The notes: generated by a model not told the origin, from the sequence alone. Shown: positions 20,008 through 32,649, counted from the stretch's first letter. The stretch: 64,000 nt of DNA from Hygrocybe punicea (GCA_963556145.1 OY744461.1:1116001-1180000); one strand, 5' to 3'. Numbers and translations are program-made.

Positions 20008-23000
20008 CTACACAACACTACCAGTCGCCATCCTGGGCTTCTTGTGAGCCATGGAATTGGTGTCTTCACACTCGTTGGCATCCTCCTCCGCCTCCTCCAC
20101 CTCACTTGACTCTATGACAGCCTTGCTCACGTGTTTCTTCCGCTTCATCCCCTTATCACATCGGACTTTTCGAGCTTCCGGTATATTCTCTACCCTGTTT
20201 TGAATGCGTTGATACCTTTCCACTTCTAGTTTCCGAAACTCGGCCTCATCGATGGATCGAAATCTTATCATCCCAGTAGTCCACATCATTTGAAGGTGTT
20301 CCAATGTTGGAAGTGATGGAGCCACATCACTGAGATTGCCGAAGGGTATGTCGTTCAGCCATCCTTCTACGATAATACAATGTGGTTTCACGATGTCACG
20401 CCAGTAATATTTCCACTTCATTGTGGCATTTTTCATGCCTGTAGCTTTTGCTAGTTCATGTCAGTACTGACCACCACAGTTCAGTTCGGAGGAAAATCAC
20501 CAAGGTCAGCATTTATGGTGCTTCGCAGCTCGGTTCTAGCTGCCGAGATACGCTTCCTTGCATTCTGGGCCACACCTAGCTCAAGGGTTAGTCTCTGCAC
20601 TCACTTCTTAACCTGCTTTCTGACCTTTCAGTCCTTGTAACGCATAGCCCTCAAGACAGCCCATGAAGTCCTGTGGATCCATCTTTATCACATCTAAAAG
20701 GAATCGTTCCACACCCTCAGTAGCAAACAAAGTGCCTTGTAGCCCTAAATCTGTCGTTCCATGTAGTGCTACCGAAGTTCAGTTCAGTCCAGTTCAGACC
20801 CATTTTGGCTGAACCCTGAACTGAACTCCGGATTCAGTTCAGGATTTCACGTGAACTGAACCTGAACCGCCCTGAACCATTCACATTTTTTTTTCGGGGC
20901 CCGAACCGAGTTCATGAACGGTTCGGACATTCAATTTTAGTATTATCACACATTCTACATGTAAAAAATTCACAATTTATTATTCTATATATTCTAACCA
21001 TCCCAGAAACTCAATATATTATTATATACATTATATACATGCTGGTATGGGTTTTTGTGGGTTTACCCATGGGTATCACTTGGCGCTGGTGAGGCACCCA
21101 CCTCCCTGTAACCTCGCGAACATAGCCCCGATGTCAATTGACGCCGAGCTGCGTGTTCGCGAGGTGTTCGCCAGGGGTGGGGACCTGGTCCCGCCTTGGC
21201 GCTGGTGGTCGCACGCCTAGTGCAGCGGGACGGTCGGTGCACCACTCCCGTTGCTCCCCTTGCCTCCGTTGTGATCCGTCGTCCTCATCCTTGTTGTTGC
21301 CAGTGTTGCTGTTGCCATTGCCATTGCCATTGCCATGTGGGCATTGGCGTGGGGCGTTGGCGTGAGCATGAGCGTTGGTGTTGGTGTGGGCAAGGGCAAG
21401 GGTGAGGGCGTGGGTGTGGGTGTGGTCGTGGGCGTTGCTGTTGCCGTTGCTGTGTGGGGGCATTGGCGTGGGGTGTTGGTGTGAGTGTGAGCGTTGGCGT
21501 GGGCATGGGCATGGGTGAGGGCGAGGGCGAGGGTGTGGGTGTGGTCATGGGCATCATTGGGCTGGTGTGTATAGTAGTATTAGCTGACTTCGTTAATAAT
21601 AAATACAAACTTACGAAGGGCAGCGGGGTTGGGTGCACCTTCCCCACCGCTCTCTTTCTCTCATTTTGGGGCGGTTTGTTGACCGCTATGGTGGTGGTGG
21701 TGTTGGTGTTAGTGCTGGTGCTGGTGCCGCCACTGCTGCCACCTCTGATGCTGGTGCTGGTGCTGGTGCTTGTGTCGTGCGTTGTTGTTGTTGTCATTGT
21801 CATCCATTGTGCCTACATAAGTATTAGTGAATGAGGAACAAACAATAATGAAAGTGAAACTTACCTATTTGCCTCGAACGCTTGCATTTCAGAGTGGTGG
21901 TGGTCGGTGGCTGAGAATAAAGTTTAGTTGACTAAAACGGAAATTTGCTGAATCGGCATATGAGTAAAAACTTCGTTTCGAGTGAAATATAAATACCTGC
22001 GGACATCAGTTCGGTGGTTCAGAACCGCTCGTGAACCATTTAGACAACCTGGGGGTTGCCTGAACCCCGAACTGGACCTGGGGTTCAGTTCAGCCCAAGG
22101 TGCTGGACTGAACCGAACTTCCGGTTCAGTTTGGAGTTCGAACCGGGTTCGGATCGGTTCTGAACCGAACTTTGGCAGCACTAGTTCCATGAGCCCAAAA
22201 CAACAGCGCTTCAACTCCGGTCCGCGATTTCAGATTGATCAGCTTGCAGTTTCAGGTTAGTTAATGTAGATCTTCCATTGCAAATACAGTTACCTCTTCT
22301 TCAATAGCCTTCATTGTGTGCGTGATGTCGTTGATACGTGACTTGTGAGATGTCCGGTGGGCCTTGGCTTGTATTGCCTTGTGTTCTTGAAGCTGACGCT
22401 TTAATTCTTCCTTTTCTTCAGTATTGAGTGATTTGTATGCCTCTTGCTCCTCTACACTGGTGAGTATCTCAATCGCATCGCGTCCCCTCACTCCCGCTAT
22501 TGCACTGATCAGGTGATGCATGTGAAAAGCATTAAACATGTCAACATGCACCTGCCTTCTTATCCTGCGCTTGTTTCCATATGTATGCATTCCACACATT
22601 CAGCCTTTCATGTCGAGAATGGCTAATAGAGTGCTGGCCTGTGTGCAATGTGAGGAGGACACATCACAAGCTTTTCCTGTGAGTCTCCGCAATATTTGTG
22701 GCTGTTTCCTCTGTATAAGCCCAGAATTTTTCCAGGTCGCGTTGGTAGTCTACCTGAGCTTTCTTCTGCCGAACTTGCAATAGTTTCTTTGCTTCCTTGC
22801 TGAGCTTGACATGAGGAATACGAGGCCTTGGTGCCTGTGAGTTACGCTGCAGTTTGACCACCTTATAGAACCGTGAGTTGACCATGGTTAAAGATGTCAG
22901 AGTGTTCCTGAGACGTGTAAACTTTGATTCAGGGCAAGACAACAAAATATCTCTGAAGCTAAACATTTTAGTATCAATGCCAGCCAAAAACACTACCCTA

Positions 23001-24022
23001 AATTTGCATGGTTCTGCCGAAAAAAATAGGTGAATGGCCAGTATAACTAGTAACACCAACCCAAAAATGCTGCCCTAAAATTATTTGCACAGCTGATTGT
23101 GCCGCAAGTCTCAAACGACAAAAATATAAGTACAGAATAAAATCATGCAAATGACAAGTAGAACCAGTAATGCCCTGACAACCACAAGAATTCAGCTCAA
23201 ACCCCAACCGTTCCTAAGGATGGGTGTCTGCGCAGATCTGAGAACTTATTGCCTTCAAAAGGGGGAAACGCTTACCAGGGCATCGCTTGAAGGGATGATG
23301 TCCTGTGTCAAAGCCTTCACAAGCACTTGGGCTTGCGATTCAAGCAAGCCCCATTTCACCAGAATAGGCACCCAATGCGTATTGCGTGTGGTCTGAATCA
23401 AGTAGCGAAGCGAGATAATCCAGTCATCTGACAGGCGGAGGTCATCGATCACTTGGTCTGTTGTTTGCCCTATACTAATAATGGCATGGACAGGACCGTT
23501 GGGGACTTGATCAAAGTATGTGGCTGCAATTTTCTGGGTTTGGGTTTGAAACAAATCCAGGGCAACCAACGGTTTGCCGTCTGTGACTCCAATTTTCTGG
23601 GTTGGGGATTGAAAAAAATCCATGCTTCGGTGAATGGTTGGGGCGACTAACGGTTTTCCATCTATGATATTGGCATTCGAAATCAGCCGAGTGGTCAATT
23701 TCTTTTGGATTGGAGATTGCGACAATCCCAGTGGCAGTCTCTCACCAACATGATGTCCGCCCATTCTTGTGTTCGGCTTTTTCTGGAATGGGGATGTGCT
23801 GCCGGGGCTCATAACATCCATGGGTAGTTTTCCAACCATGTGACACTTGCATGGGTATGTGTGGTTTTTCTGGTGGAATGGGGCTAGGCTGACAGGAGGA
23901 GGTTGAACAAGGCAATGTGTCATGATCAACGCAACTTCATTGATGTCAATATCGTTGACCTCATACTCTGCGTCTTCATCGGGTTTTCCAACCGTTGTGG
24001 ATACCACCTCATCAACAGGCAT
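20008..24022 (-). pseudogene. Conserved TE-associated basidiomycete gene, split by a hAT-like element
   Basis: Pieces on the minus strand: about 24,022-23,255 (acidic N-terminus, then KPLVAP/QSPTQK low-complexity repeats and ...SDDWIISLRYLIQT), 22,990-22,664 (a basic Arg/Lys/Gln coiled coil with FWAYTEETATNIAE), 22,599-22,261 (MFNAFHMHHLI and a coiled coil), then after the insertion at 22,183-20,764 the frame continues TTDLGLQGTLFATEGVERF and ends with MQWxxY-like KWKYYWRDIVKPHCIIVEGW, LPTLEHLQ and a charged tail at 20,436-20,008. The order of these blocks corresponds to a gene type I recall as repeated in Agaricomycetes, with no known function. Several frame shifts between pieces may be introns or decay. 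The position next to a KDZ transposase on the same strand suggests, but does not prove, that it travelled with one. Confidence 0.55.
20764..22183. mobile_element. 1.4-kb hAT-like non-autonomous element with 8-bp TSD
   Basis: The ends TAGTGCTACCGAAGTTCAG (left) and TAGTGCTGCCAAAGTTCGG (right, complement) match the family at 3344-4945. A perfect 8-bp duplication GTTCCATG flanks it (20,756-20,763 and 22,184-22,191). Internally it shares the tcaattgac/cgcgaggt block (21,115-21,170) and a low-complexity tract (21,290-21,800). On the minus strand a Thr/Ser/Asn-rich frame ends at KVHPTPLPF next to a CGTAAGT donor (21,620), perhaps a relic of a transposase first exon. Removal of the element with one GTTCCATG restores the frame of the host gene. 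Confidence 0.88.
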
Positions 24023-24754
24023 TTTTTAGCAGCTGAAGGTATTGAGAGGAACAGTGGGAATCGGTAAAATTTCAGGAGGTTTGTTCCCTGACTTAAATAC
24101 CCCTTCCTCAAATGGAACCGATCTCGGGAGCTGATCGAATTCCTTTCTTAGAATGAATGGCAACCATAGCTGGTGTTCGCAATGTCAAGAGGTATTGGGC
24201 ACCAACCCCCAAGCTCTTAATGCCCAATACACTTGTATTTACGCTGGGCAAGTCTTGACAATATATGATCTCCATAATTTTGGAAGATATGAGCACAACA
24301 ATATGTCGCTGTGCAGAACCTGGATTAGAGTGAATACAAGGGCTAAAATATACTTGACAATGAAATCAGGTCATTGCCTGAAACTCAGGATCCATGAGGC
24401 AGACAGATCCAAGGTTGGTACACCTTTACACAGCACGATCTCTATTTTGTTTCAGTCTCTGGGCACAGGATTGTGTTGCCACGCCGGAAAATGGCTTGAG
24501 TAGACTCGTCCCACTGAAAATGCACATGTGAGTTTTTACACTTTGATGAGTTCTTGTAAGTATCCCGCAACCTCGCTACTCTCTATCGTAGTTTTCAGTT
24601 CTTTGTATTTCTTTGGGTTCAGTGATTGTTCTACTTCGAATACAGTGTATGTTCTTGCAAAATGCTCATTCGTTTATGTCAAAGAATTCACATTGTACAA
24701 AACTTTCACATTGCTCAAAACTCTAGCAGTGAATATTCCAATTTTACATTCATG
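24023..24754. other. Spacer between two TE-type genes
   Basis: Between the start of the split gene and the end of the KDZ transposase gene only short frames appear. No inverted terminal repeat could be recognised by eye. Confidence 0.35.
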
Positions 24755-27700
24755 CTAGTCAGAAAAACTGCAAAGTACATCCACAGCCTCTGCTAACTGA
24801 ACCACTACCTCAGGATCTTCTTCGCTACCCAAACGTTCCATTTCCTCCACTATGATCGCATCCATCGGAACATCATTTCGAACATCACCACCACTGGATG
24901 CTAAATCGGCAGCAAGACGGACACCTCCTCGTCGTGTGCCTGCACAATGGACACCTGAAAAGTTGGGCATAGCCCAGATTTTATTGATACATGTCATGTG
25001 TATTGCATTGACCTTTGAGCGAAGTCCCCAGTGTCGACGCATTTCAGGAAGAAGAGGGTGGTCACTACAAGAAAGGCGGTTAATGGATTCTTCCATGTGT
25101 ATTTCCTCATCACGGATAGAAGTGTGTAGATGCTGAATCTCTGTATTTAACATTTCAATTTCTTCTTTGGCACATTGCAGTTGCAAATATTTGACAGTGG
25201 CTTCTTGGCGGGGGGGATCGGCCCACAACTGAGTGCGAATGTCCACACGACATTCTCGAAGTAAGTCAAACTCGGACAGGAACCCATACTCAACAATTTC
25301 CTTCCATGACAACTTTGGGCAAGGCGGCGACAGTTTCGCAGCTTCCACATTGTACTTTGCCAGTGCAGTTCGGATTGCTTCCAATCGAGTTTGGAGTGCT
25401 TTTGCGATTCGTGTCCGCAATTTGTAACCTTTAATTTAAATTCAATGAAATTGAGCTGCATCAATCATTGAGCAGATACAACTCACCAGTGCCAGTCATA
25501 TTGAGTTTAGTTAACTCAAAAAGGCATTGCACAACAAGCTGCTCTAACTCATCCAGCGCACACTGATAATCTCGCCGTACCATGTTTTCTACAACAGTCT
25601 TGTACTCGGGTGAATCTTGGGTCCATGGATCTTGCAGTTCAAGTTGGTCCTCGATCTTTGCAACAAGCTGCTCAGCACGCTGAAGACCTGCCTGAGCTGT
25701 TCAAATCTGGTGATTTCCTTTCACAAGGAGCTTGTGCAAACCATGAGGCGGTGGATACGAGGTAGTGAGTGAGTCGAGGGATTCCTTAGCCAACCGGTAA
25801 TTGGCACTAGAACAATATAAGTGTATGCAACCAAGAATCAATGGATATGGTCCTACTTTTGTTTTGTGAGGTCTTGCAGAGCCTCGACATACTGATAATG
25901 GAGTGTTTCCTCTGGGGGTTCGGCCTGGAGCCCATGAAGATAGGCACGTTCTTGTTCAATATATTGCTTGAAGTTGTTGTCAGTGATACCAAGATCGGCC
26001 TTGATCTTTTGAAGATCACTTGAAAGCTCATTGATCACCTCGCTTGCTTTGCGGTAGTGGTTCATGAGAAAAGAGGGTGCAAGACAAGGTTATCTATCGC
26101 TGAAATAAATGTAGTAAAAGGGACAAACATAATGCTGCATACTTATCCTCATCCCAGAATTTAAAAGGCTCCAAGTAAGCCTGAAGGCGGCGGAATTTTG
26201 TGGCGTGCCGTGTTGTCAGTGCAACATTGTTTGAGGATAGGAATACACGTTCGCAGCCCTCAAAATCAGCACGACCTGAGCCCTTGACATATAAGGGATG
26301 CCAATTCACTTGACATCCCCTGTTATGGGCATGTCCATGGAAAGTGTTGAATTTACTGAGTTCTCGGGACTATAGAGAAAGTAATATATCGTGTTTATCT
26401 AATGTAAACACGTAGAGAACCATAACTATACTACGCTGCACTATGTACTGTGATTACATAAGTATGGCTGTGTCAGTTTGCAGGTACATTGAATGAATAT
26501 TTCAACAGAAAGAGCCGACGACCATGTGGAATTGTGCTTCACGGGCCTTGTCACTAAGGCTACTATTCATTAGTGTTTTCCAAAAAGCGCAAGTGATGTC
26601 GTATCCACAGGAGATTCGGCTGCCACTGAATACATTGAGTAATTTGTTGATGATTGCCAGGGGATATTTAGCCCTGGAATGAAATGGTTATCATGGCATT
26701 GAAAACAAAAATAAGCACCTTACAATTCCCCGCTTTGTATCATGTTACACATCAAGAGAATGATACCATGACGACAGGCACACACAAAGATACCGGTCTC
26801 ATCAAACATTTTGAACATCTGCTTCCATGCCTCCGGTCCAGCATTGCGCCAGCGCTGGATGCAGACATAGGTAGGATCATTCTCATCAACTTCCTCATAG
26901 TCGTCAGGCCTCCATCCTCATCTTTGCATGTGACTCCCTTACCCTTCCCTTTCAGTTTCTAACGAGAATAAATATTACTGGAAAGATTGAACATGATACT
27001 GAACAAATGCACACCAGTTTGACTTTATTCTCGAAGCAATCAACATATGAAGATGGCAAGAAATAATCGTTGACCAACAGAGACACCCGTGGATCCGGCT
27101 GTTCACGAACACCCCGTACAAAATCATTAGTCCACTTTGCAGAGTTATTACCATCAACTTCACACTTGGAGGAAAATGGACGCGGAGGATCCTCTTCCAG
27201 GTCATACAAGCATGCTGGGCATGTGTTGAGGAGCCGCCAGTTTTCGGACGTCTGGCCCAACTCCACCTTGATGCGGTGGGAAATTTGGCGCTGGACCTCC
27301 AGATAGAGATCATATGCAATTGAGAATTGGTCTTCAAGGTAGTGCCGAAAAGGTATCTAGATGGGAATCAAGTTATAGATATCAGATCAGGCAGAACAAC
27401 ATACCACATGGAGGTGGCAAAGTTTTCGTACTTCGGCTTGAATACTCAGCCAAGGGCAATCGCGATGTGTTTGACGGAAGGCAGCTAGGGTACGGATGGA
27501 AATGGCAACCGTAGGGAACAGCAGCGACGATCCAATGAACCCATGTCGCATCAGTGTGGCGTTCGGGAAGACATCATGTTTAGAACTCGTGAACTGCACA
27601 ATTTTACAATCTGTACTGATCTGAGGTCAATAACACTGTTATGTTAATGAAATGCTTCCAGAAAATATCCACAACCTCAATTTCAACCAGGTTGGGTGCA

Positions 27701-28315
27701 TCACCTTCATCAGGTGGTGGCGGGCAGCTCTGCATTTCCCCATCCTCATACCGCTGGTACTCTAGGTATGCATTTCCCAGATGATCCATCTGAAGTTCCC
27801 AATCCTGTATATGAACATGTATCCAATTTCGTCGCTGTCTATCATCCATCCATTTCCTGTACATATATTTAAATATCTACAATATTCACAGTGAAGGGGA
27901 AAACGTACATTCCATACACATTTTCAACCTCCTGTGCTAATCCCATGTAAACCTCATGTTCACCACCTGCGTGACTGATATCAAATCCCTCATCCCCCAA
28001 AAAGTTGTTGTCTCCTGCTGGCCAGTCATCGGAAATTATAGTGTCAACACCCTGATCCATGTCGAAAATTGCTTCGCGATCCTTGTATGACATCCCTGAT
28101 GTAATGTGATCCATATCAATAGGCTAGCTCAACTGAACATGACAATAAATACCTTGTATCTTGTCCCGGCACTTGTCCAAACCTTTTTGCTTGCGGTCTA
28201 ATTGATGCGCAGCAGAAAGGACATCTGTGTGATACCGCCCAGCTTTGAAAGTATGAATCTGGGCTGATTTTGACATGCCCCGATGCTTCGTCGTAGAGCC
28301 TCGACGGCCTGCCAT
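24755..28315 (-). pseudogene. KDZ (Kyakuja-Dileera-Zisupton) family transposase, with a nonsense codon
   Basis: Minus-strand multi-exon gene starting MAGRRGSTTKHRG at 28,315. Blocks follow in the order expected of the CxC-KDZ transposases of mushrooms: SYKDREAIFDMDQG and GGEHEVY (28,090-27,940), a KWMDDRQRRNW segment (27,855), GFIGSSLLFPTVAISIRTL (27,535), then the core NTCPACLYDLEEDPPRPF with DGNNSAKW (27,215-27,130), CxxRWxNAGPEAWKQMFKMF and DETGIFVCACRHG (26,870-26,770), FHGHAHNRGCQVNWHPLY (26,340-26,280), FEGCERVF (26,240) and a long helical C-terminus to the stop at 24,755. At 25,703-25,701 a TGA interrupts GNHQI|TAQAGLQRAEQ, which fits no obvious intron, so the copy is probably dead. 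KDZ elements are cut-and-paste DNA transposons described from fungi; they are sometimes linked to TET/JBP genes, none of which is seen here. Confidence 0.85.
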
Positions 28316-28419
28316 GATAACGGTTGATGAGGGAAATGACTATCACAGTTAAAGAAGGGAAGTTACCCACAGTAATGCCATGGCAATGTTCGACACATGA
28401 CCCAAATAGGCACATCATT

Positions 28420-29090
28420 TGATGCTAAATAGGAAGGCAAGTCGGCCAGAAGACCGCAAAAGCATAGACACGGTAGGGCGGGAAAAGTGCGGCAGGCAAG
28501 AGATGACAGGTGAGAGGCAGGGAGGGAGATGGAGAGCGCAGCCTAAAACATTGGGCATGGGTGCTTCGTGCGGAGGCCATGGGGCAAAAATGGGCGGGGT
28601 GGCTGCGAGCAGAGAAACGACAACAAGTTGGAAGATGGGGTTAGTGAAGAAGGCATGATGGGCGGGAACCATGAACAGCGAAGACATGCAATCACAGGAA
28701 GAGTGCAATGGGCGGGAGGGAGGCCACAACAGCGATGGGCAAGGAGGCGACGAAGAGGAAGGTGGTGGGGGTGTGCAGTTTGAAGAGCGTTGGGCGCGAC
28801 CACTTCATGTGGGGGGCATGGCAGATGGGGCACCATTCACTGGATGGGTTGCCGGATGGGCAACGAGAGCGACAGGTAGGGGAGCGACAGCAAGTGGCGG
28901 TTGCGATGAGCCAGATGCGAGGGGGAAGATGACGGCAGGGCGGGGCGATGACAGCGGTGGGCAACAATAATAGACAGTTAAAAGATAACGGCAGGACGGG
29001 TCGATGACAGTGGCAGGCAACAATAAGATAGACTATGTCTAAACAAACCAACAATAAACAATCAACAGACGCATTGATAAGGGAAAGGTC
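28420..29090. other. GC-rich spacer with no supported gene
   Basis: GGCGGG/ATGGGC-type words dominate and open frames exist on both strands at once, a composition effect. A short direct duplication of gacggcagggcggggcgatgacag-like words occurs around 28,930-29,010. No domain, splice chain or terminal repeat was found. Confidence 0.4.
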
Positions 29091-29149
29091 ACGTGTGGGC
29101 AACGCGGTATGGGTACCTCCGATGGGATGCCGAATTTGGATGGGTACCT

Positions 29150-29280
29150 GAACATATGGGTACAGTGGGCGAGGTGTATCAGGACTGTTTTCAAACGACT
29201 TCTGAAATGAAAAGCAAGATTAAGCTCGAGCCTGGCTTCGTACTTGATAGATTAGAATTAGAATTTAAATCATTTAGAAC
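29150..29280 (+). repeat. Left inverted repeat flanking the alpha-kinase gene
   Basis: The words GGGCGAGGTGTATCAGGACTG, GAAAAGCAAGATTA-like and TAGAATTAGAATTTAA occur here in this order and return in reverse complement, same order, at 32,350-32,470. A 15-bp piece (TTCAAACGACTTCTG) has the opposite orientation relative to the rest of the repeat in the two copies, so the repeats are rearranged rather than simple copies. The outer limits and a target duplication were not found. Confidence 0.55.
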
Positions 29281-29663
29281 CCGCGATGTTTTCCACGTCA
29301 ACACTCACCACAATGAACAATCACCAGCTTCGTCGCCTATGCAGTTGTCGAGTCCAACCACTGATGTTGCTGATGTTGTTGTAGTTGTTGTAGTTGTTGT
29401 AGTTGTTGTTGTCATTGTTGCCGAAGTTATTCATATTCATGTAGACTCAACGGAATAATATGTATAGTCCACACAATATACAATCAGAGGCTACACATCA
29501 ACTTGGATGAGTTCCCAAAGATAGATAATTTCAGTCCATGGCATTCCCCTAGGATGTAGGTAGCCTATAAAATCTTGGAGATCGTTGCTGGAAGACACAG
29601 CGTGCTCGATGTGGTGTATGGCTGAAATGTTGTATCCATGTGCTGCAAGATATCTGTTCGCTG

Positions 29664-31990
29664 TCAGGCCTGATCTCGCAGGAAAGAATCAATCATTTCC
29701 TGGCCACAATCCCAATAGCCAGATTTTTTGGCACCAAAGCTGCAGCAGACATTAGTGTGGGCAGCAGATAATATTTTGTGTCTTACTCGGTATGTGCTTG
29801 AGGGTCAAATAGACACACAGAATTGTCGGGTGCAATGATTCCTATGCAACATTCATCTCAGTGCATGAATGATATAGAGGCTCCCTCACCTTGTAGATCT
29901 GCAAGATAAAGTGTGCCGTTGCTGTCGAGAACAACATGATGAGCATAGGCATCTATGACACGACCAACACTATCATTATTGACAGGCATCTCTGTGTTGC
30001 CACTGAATTTGACTTCATGATACAGGCCATCAACCTTTAGAAGAGTGGCGGCGAGAAATGTTGAGTAAATGAGGCTTCGGTTATCCTCCAGACCATCCTC
30101 AGATAGCGGAGATACATTCTCGACCAGCTTGCCAACAAATGCACCCTTGACATTCCAGCGGATTTCTAGGATGTATATCACAATTAGCAGTGGAATGCTT
30201 CATTGCAGACACTCACGAGGAAGATTGCGAATATTGTTTGCGTGAGCACGCTTATAAAAAGTGTTGACAAAATATTGCCCTAACGTCAAGATCGACAGTT
30301 CGCTGATAAGATCTTCATCATTCAACTGTTCATTGCTCTCTTTGTACTGAAAGATAGCATACTCCAATGCCCCAATTTGACCCTGAGTTATTCATGAGTA
30401 GAGGCCACGTGTATGAAATGTCCACTCACACGGAATGCATTCTTACAGCTGCCGCTCAACAGAAATCCACCTCCTGCCTGGCCTTTGCGGGCGAATGATT
30501 GCCAATTTTTTGCGACCCAGATTTTTTCGACCGTGTCACTGTGAACCCTTGTCAAAACCCCCTCCTCATCGGTTGTAAAGCTGAGTCCTGTAAACTCATG
30601 TGTGTCATATGAAAGCTTTTCAGCTTGGTCAGTCAGAGCGTTAGTTGGCAGTTGGAATGCACTTTTGTAGGCACTCTTGGGACGTTTGGATGAGCTTGCC
30701 ACTGCAGCCGCCGATTTGACTAAAAAAAATATAAGCAATCAGCTTAAGGTCGAAAAACTTTGTAGCTTACAGGCTGAGATGTTTCGTTTTGAGGCTACCC
30801 GTGTGCTCCGAAAAGCTGTGCTGTCGTCATCAGGCTAAAGAAGGTTTCAGGTCACAAACTAGAGTATTCAAGACACAAACCACAAGCGGAAATTGGTCAG
30901 GCTCGTACGCAAGAAGCTTCAGGCTTAGGGAATTGTTTTTGATGTCTTTCTCGCTTAACATACCGGCACCGGCGAGTTTTGAATGGAGAGCAGCCATAGT
31001 TGTTGCACCAGTATAGTACGATTCCTCTAATTGATAAAATATTGATGCAGTCTTCATTACGCTGAATCGCACTTTCTCCCTGATCGGCCAAATGGTCAAT
31101 GAACTCACCATAAAGGAGAGAAATCATAAAATGTGAATTCAGGCGGCACCTCTGACTTCTCCATCGGTCCATCTTGGTACAACCCTGATCCCTTGAGTAC
31201 AACTTGTTGGAGAACATCTTCGGCAAGATTGGCTTTATTGAAGGTTAGACGAACAGCAGGAAGCGGCAACTAAAAGTGGTTCAAAGATTCACTACGAAAC
31301 TTGTTATAATATAACTTGCCTGTTTTGGTTTCACGGCACCGTGGGCATATAATGCAACGGTGAGGTCGATGTAGAATGTTTCAGGCTTGGTCTGGCGTTT
31401 CAGCAAGGTTGTTTTGGCATTAACAGAGGCAGCAGATTTAAGTGAGGAGTTCATAGGACGGGGTTGGTTGAGACGATGATCCGTGGCTTTTTTTTCGTGT
31501 ACAGCCACACGTTCCCGAATGTGCGACTGAAGGTTTTCATTGTCTACAGAAATAAACATAATATCTTATAACCCAGAGGCAAAATGCACACCGATTGACG
31601 CCACTGCAAAAAGACAATAAGAACCAAAGTTACACGGAAAAATAGCTTGCACTTACCCTCTGATGAAGCAGGGGAGCATGCACCACATAATGGGTCCTTC
31701 AACCACTTGAAGATGGCACCACACGAGACACACTGTGGCTCTGCCTAAAAATATTTTGCTGGTCTATATGGGTGATAGAACTGGAAGGTGACGAAATACC
31801 TGAATGGTACGTTGCTCCTCGGGATTCCGCGTTTTCTCGAGCTTGATACACTTGGAACAGTCCTGCTTGTCGAGCTGTGGAAAGGACTTGCCACAACCAA
31901 CACATTGGACCATCACAAATGCACTGCTGCGAGGCCGTGATGGAGGTGCATACACTTATATCCCGTTCATCTAATTCCAACTCACACGTG
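29664..31990 (-). CDS. Alpha-kinase (atypical protein kinase) with N-terminal zinc motifs
   Basis: Multi-exon minus-strand gene. The N-terminus (about 31,920-31,660) has two Cys clusters, VQCVGCGKSFP...CSKCIKLE and PQCVSCGAIF...LCGACS, separated by a short intron, a layout I recall for mushroom alpha-kinases. A basic spacer and a FYIDLTVALYAHGA segment (31,560-31,300) follow. The kinase domain occupies about 30,600-29,680: VAKNW with the likely ATP-binding Lys, a GAFVGKLVENVSP segment, DAYAHHVVLDSNGTLYLADLQG with the Asp-Leu-Gln-Gly metal site, then LFDPQAHTE and KKSGYWDCGQEMI, ending at a TGA (29,664-29,666). Alpha-kinases phosphorylate Ser/Thr; the target is unknown. The reading frames of the recognisable exons are open. 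Start codon and the 5'-most exons are uncertain. Inverted repeats on both sides suggest it lies inside a mobile unit. Confidence 0.72.
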
Positions 31991-32349
31991 ACACCAGCGA
32001 TGAAACATAGAAGCTGCGAAAAATGAGGTCGAATGATATCCTATGGGAGAAGTTCTCGATGTTACTCAACTGTCAATGCCACCAGATACAAACAGAAGCA
32101 ATAGAGCATAGAATGACCACTCATTTTAATGGACCTCATCCCGTTGTGCTGTAATTGTGCTGCTGTTCAAGTTCATGCTGCACCATGATCAACATTCTGG
32201 GTGAGTGGGAAACACGGCATTCACTTACACATAGTTTTGATTACACCTTTCAGGTTTTTGTGGACGCTAGACAATGCAGAGAACTTCAAGTTGAACCTTA
32301 GGAATGCCGGGCGACAGAGTTGCCAGTGCATGTGGTCAACGTCACGGTT

Positions 32350-32470
32350 AACGCGTAAACCTTAACAAGGGGTTATAAAGAATTAAATTCTAATTCTAAT
32401 TTACGAAGTAATCTTGCTCTTCAAACGACTTCTGAAACAGTCCTGATACACCTCGCCCACCGTATATGGG
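32350..32470 (-). repeat. Right inverted repeat flanking the alpha-kinase gene
   Basis: Reverse-complement partner of 29,150-29,280 (CAGTCCTGATACACCTCGCCC and TTAAATTCTAATTCTA words). The distance between the two repeats is about 3.2 kb. Confidence 0.55.
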
Positions 32471-32649
32471 TGAGGAGAAGTCACTGGTACTGCTGGAGAT
32501 CCCACCGGTGTGAGGAAACAGCAGATTTTAGCCTAACGATGCTACACCCCGCGTGTCATCACTTAGCATTATAAGGCTATTACTGTGGGAAGATCAGGTG
32601 GTGCTGACGAAAGGCTACGATGCTCAAGATTGTATGATCTATACCGGAG

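Noticed and set aside
28419..29023. GC-rich frames of 70-136 codons on both strands
   Set aside because: Mutually overlapping, low-complexity Gly/Arg or Leu/Pro products with no similarity that I recognise.
24500..29100. TET/JBP oxygenase gene linked to the KDZ transposase
   Set aside because: Such pairs are known in Agaricomycetes, but no TET/JBP-like motif was found in this stretch on either strand.
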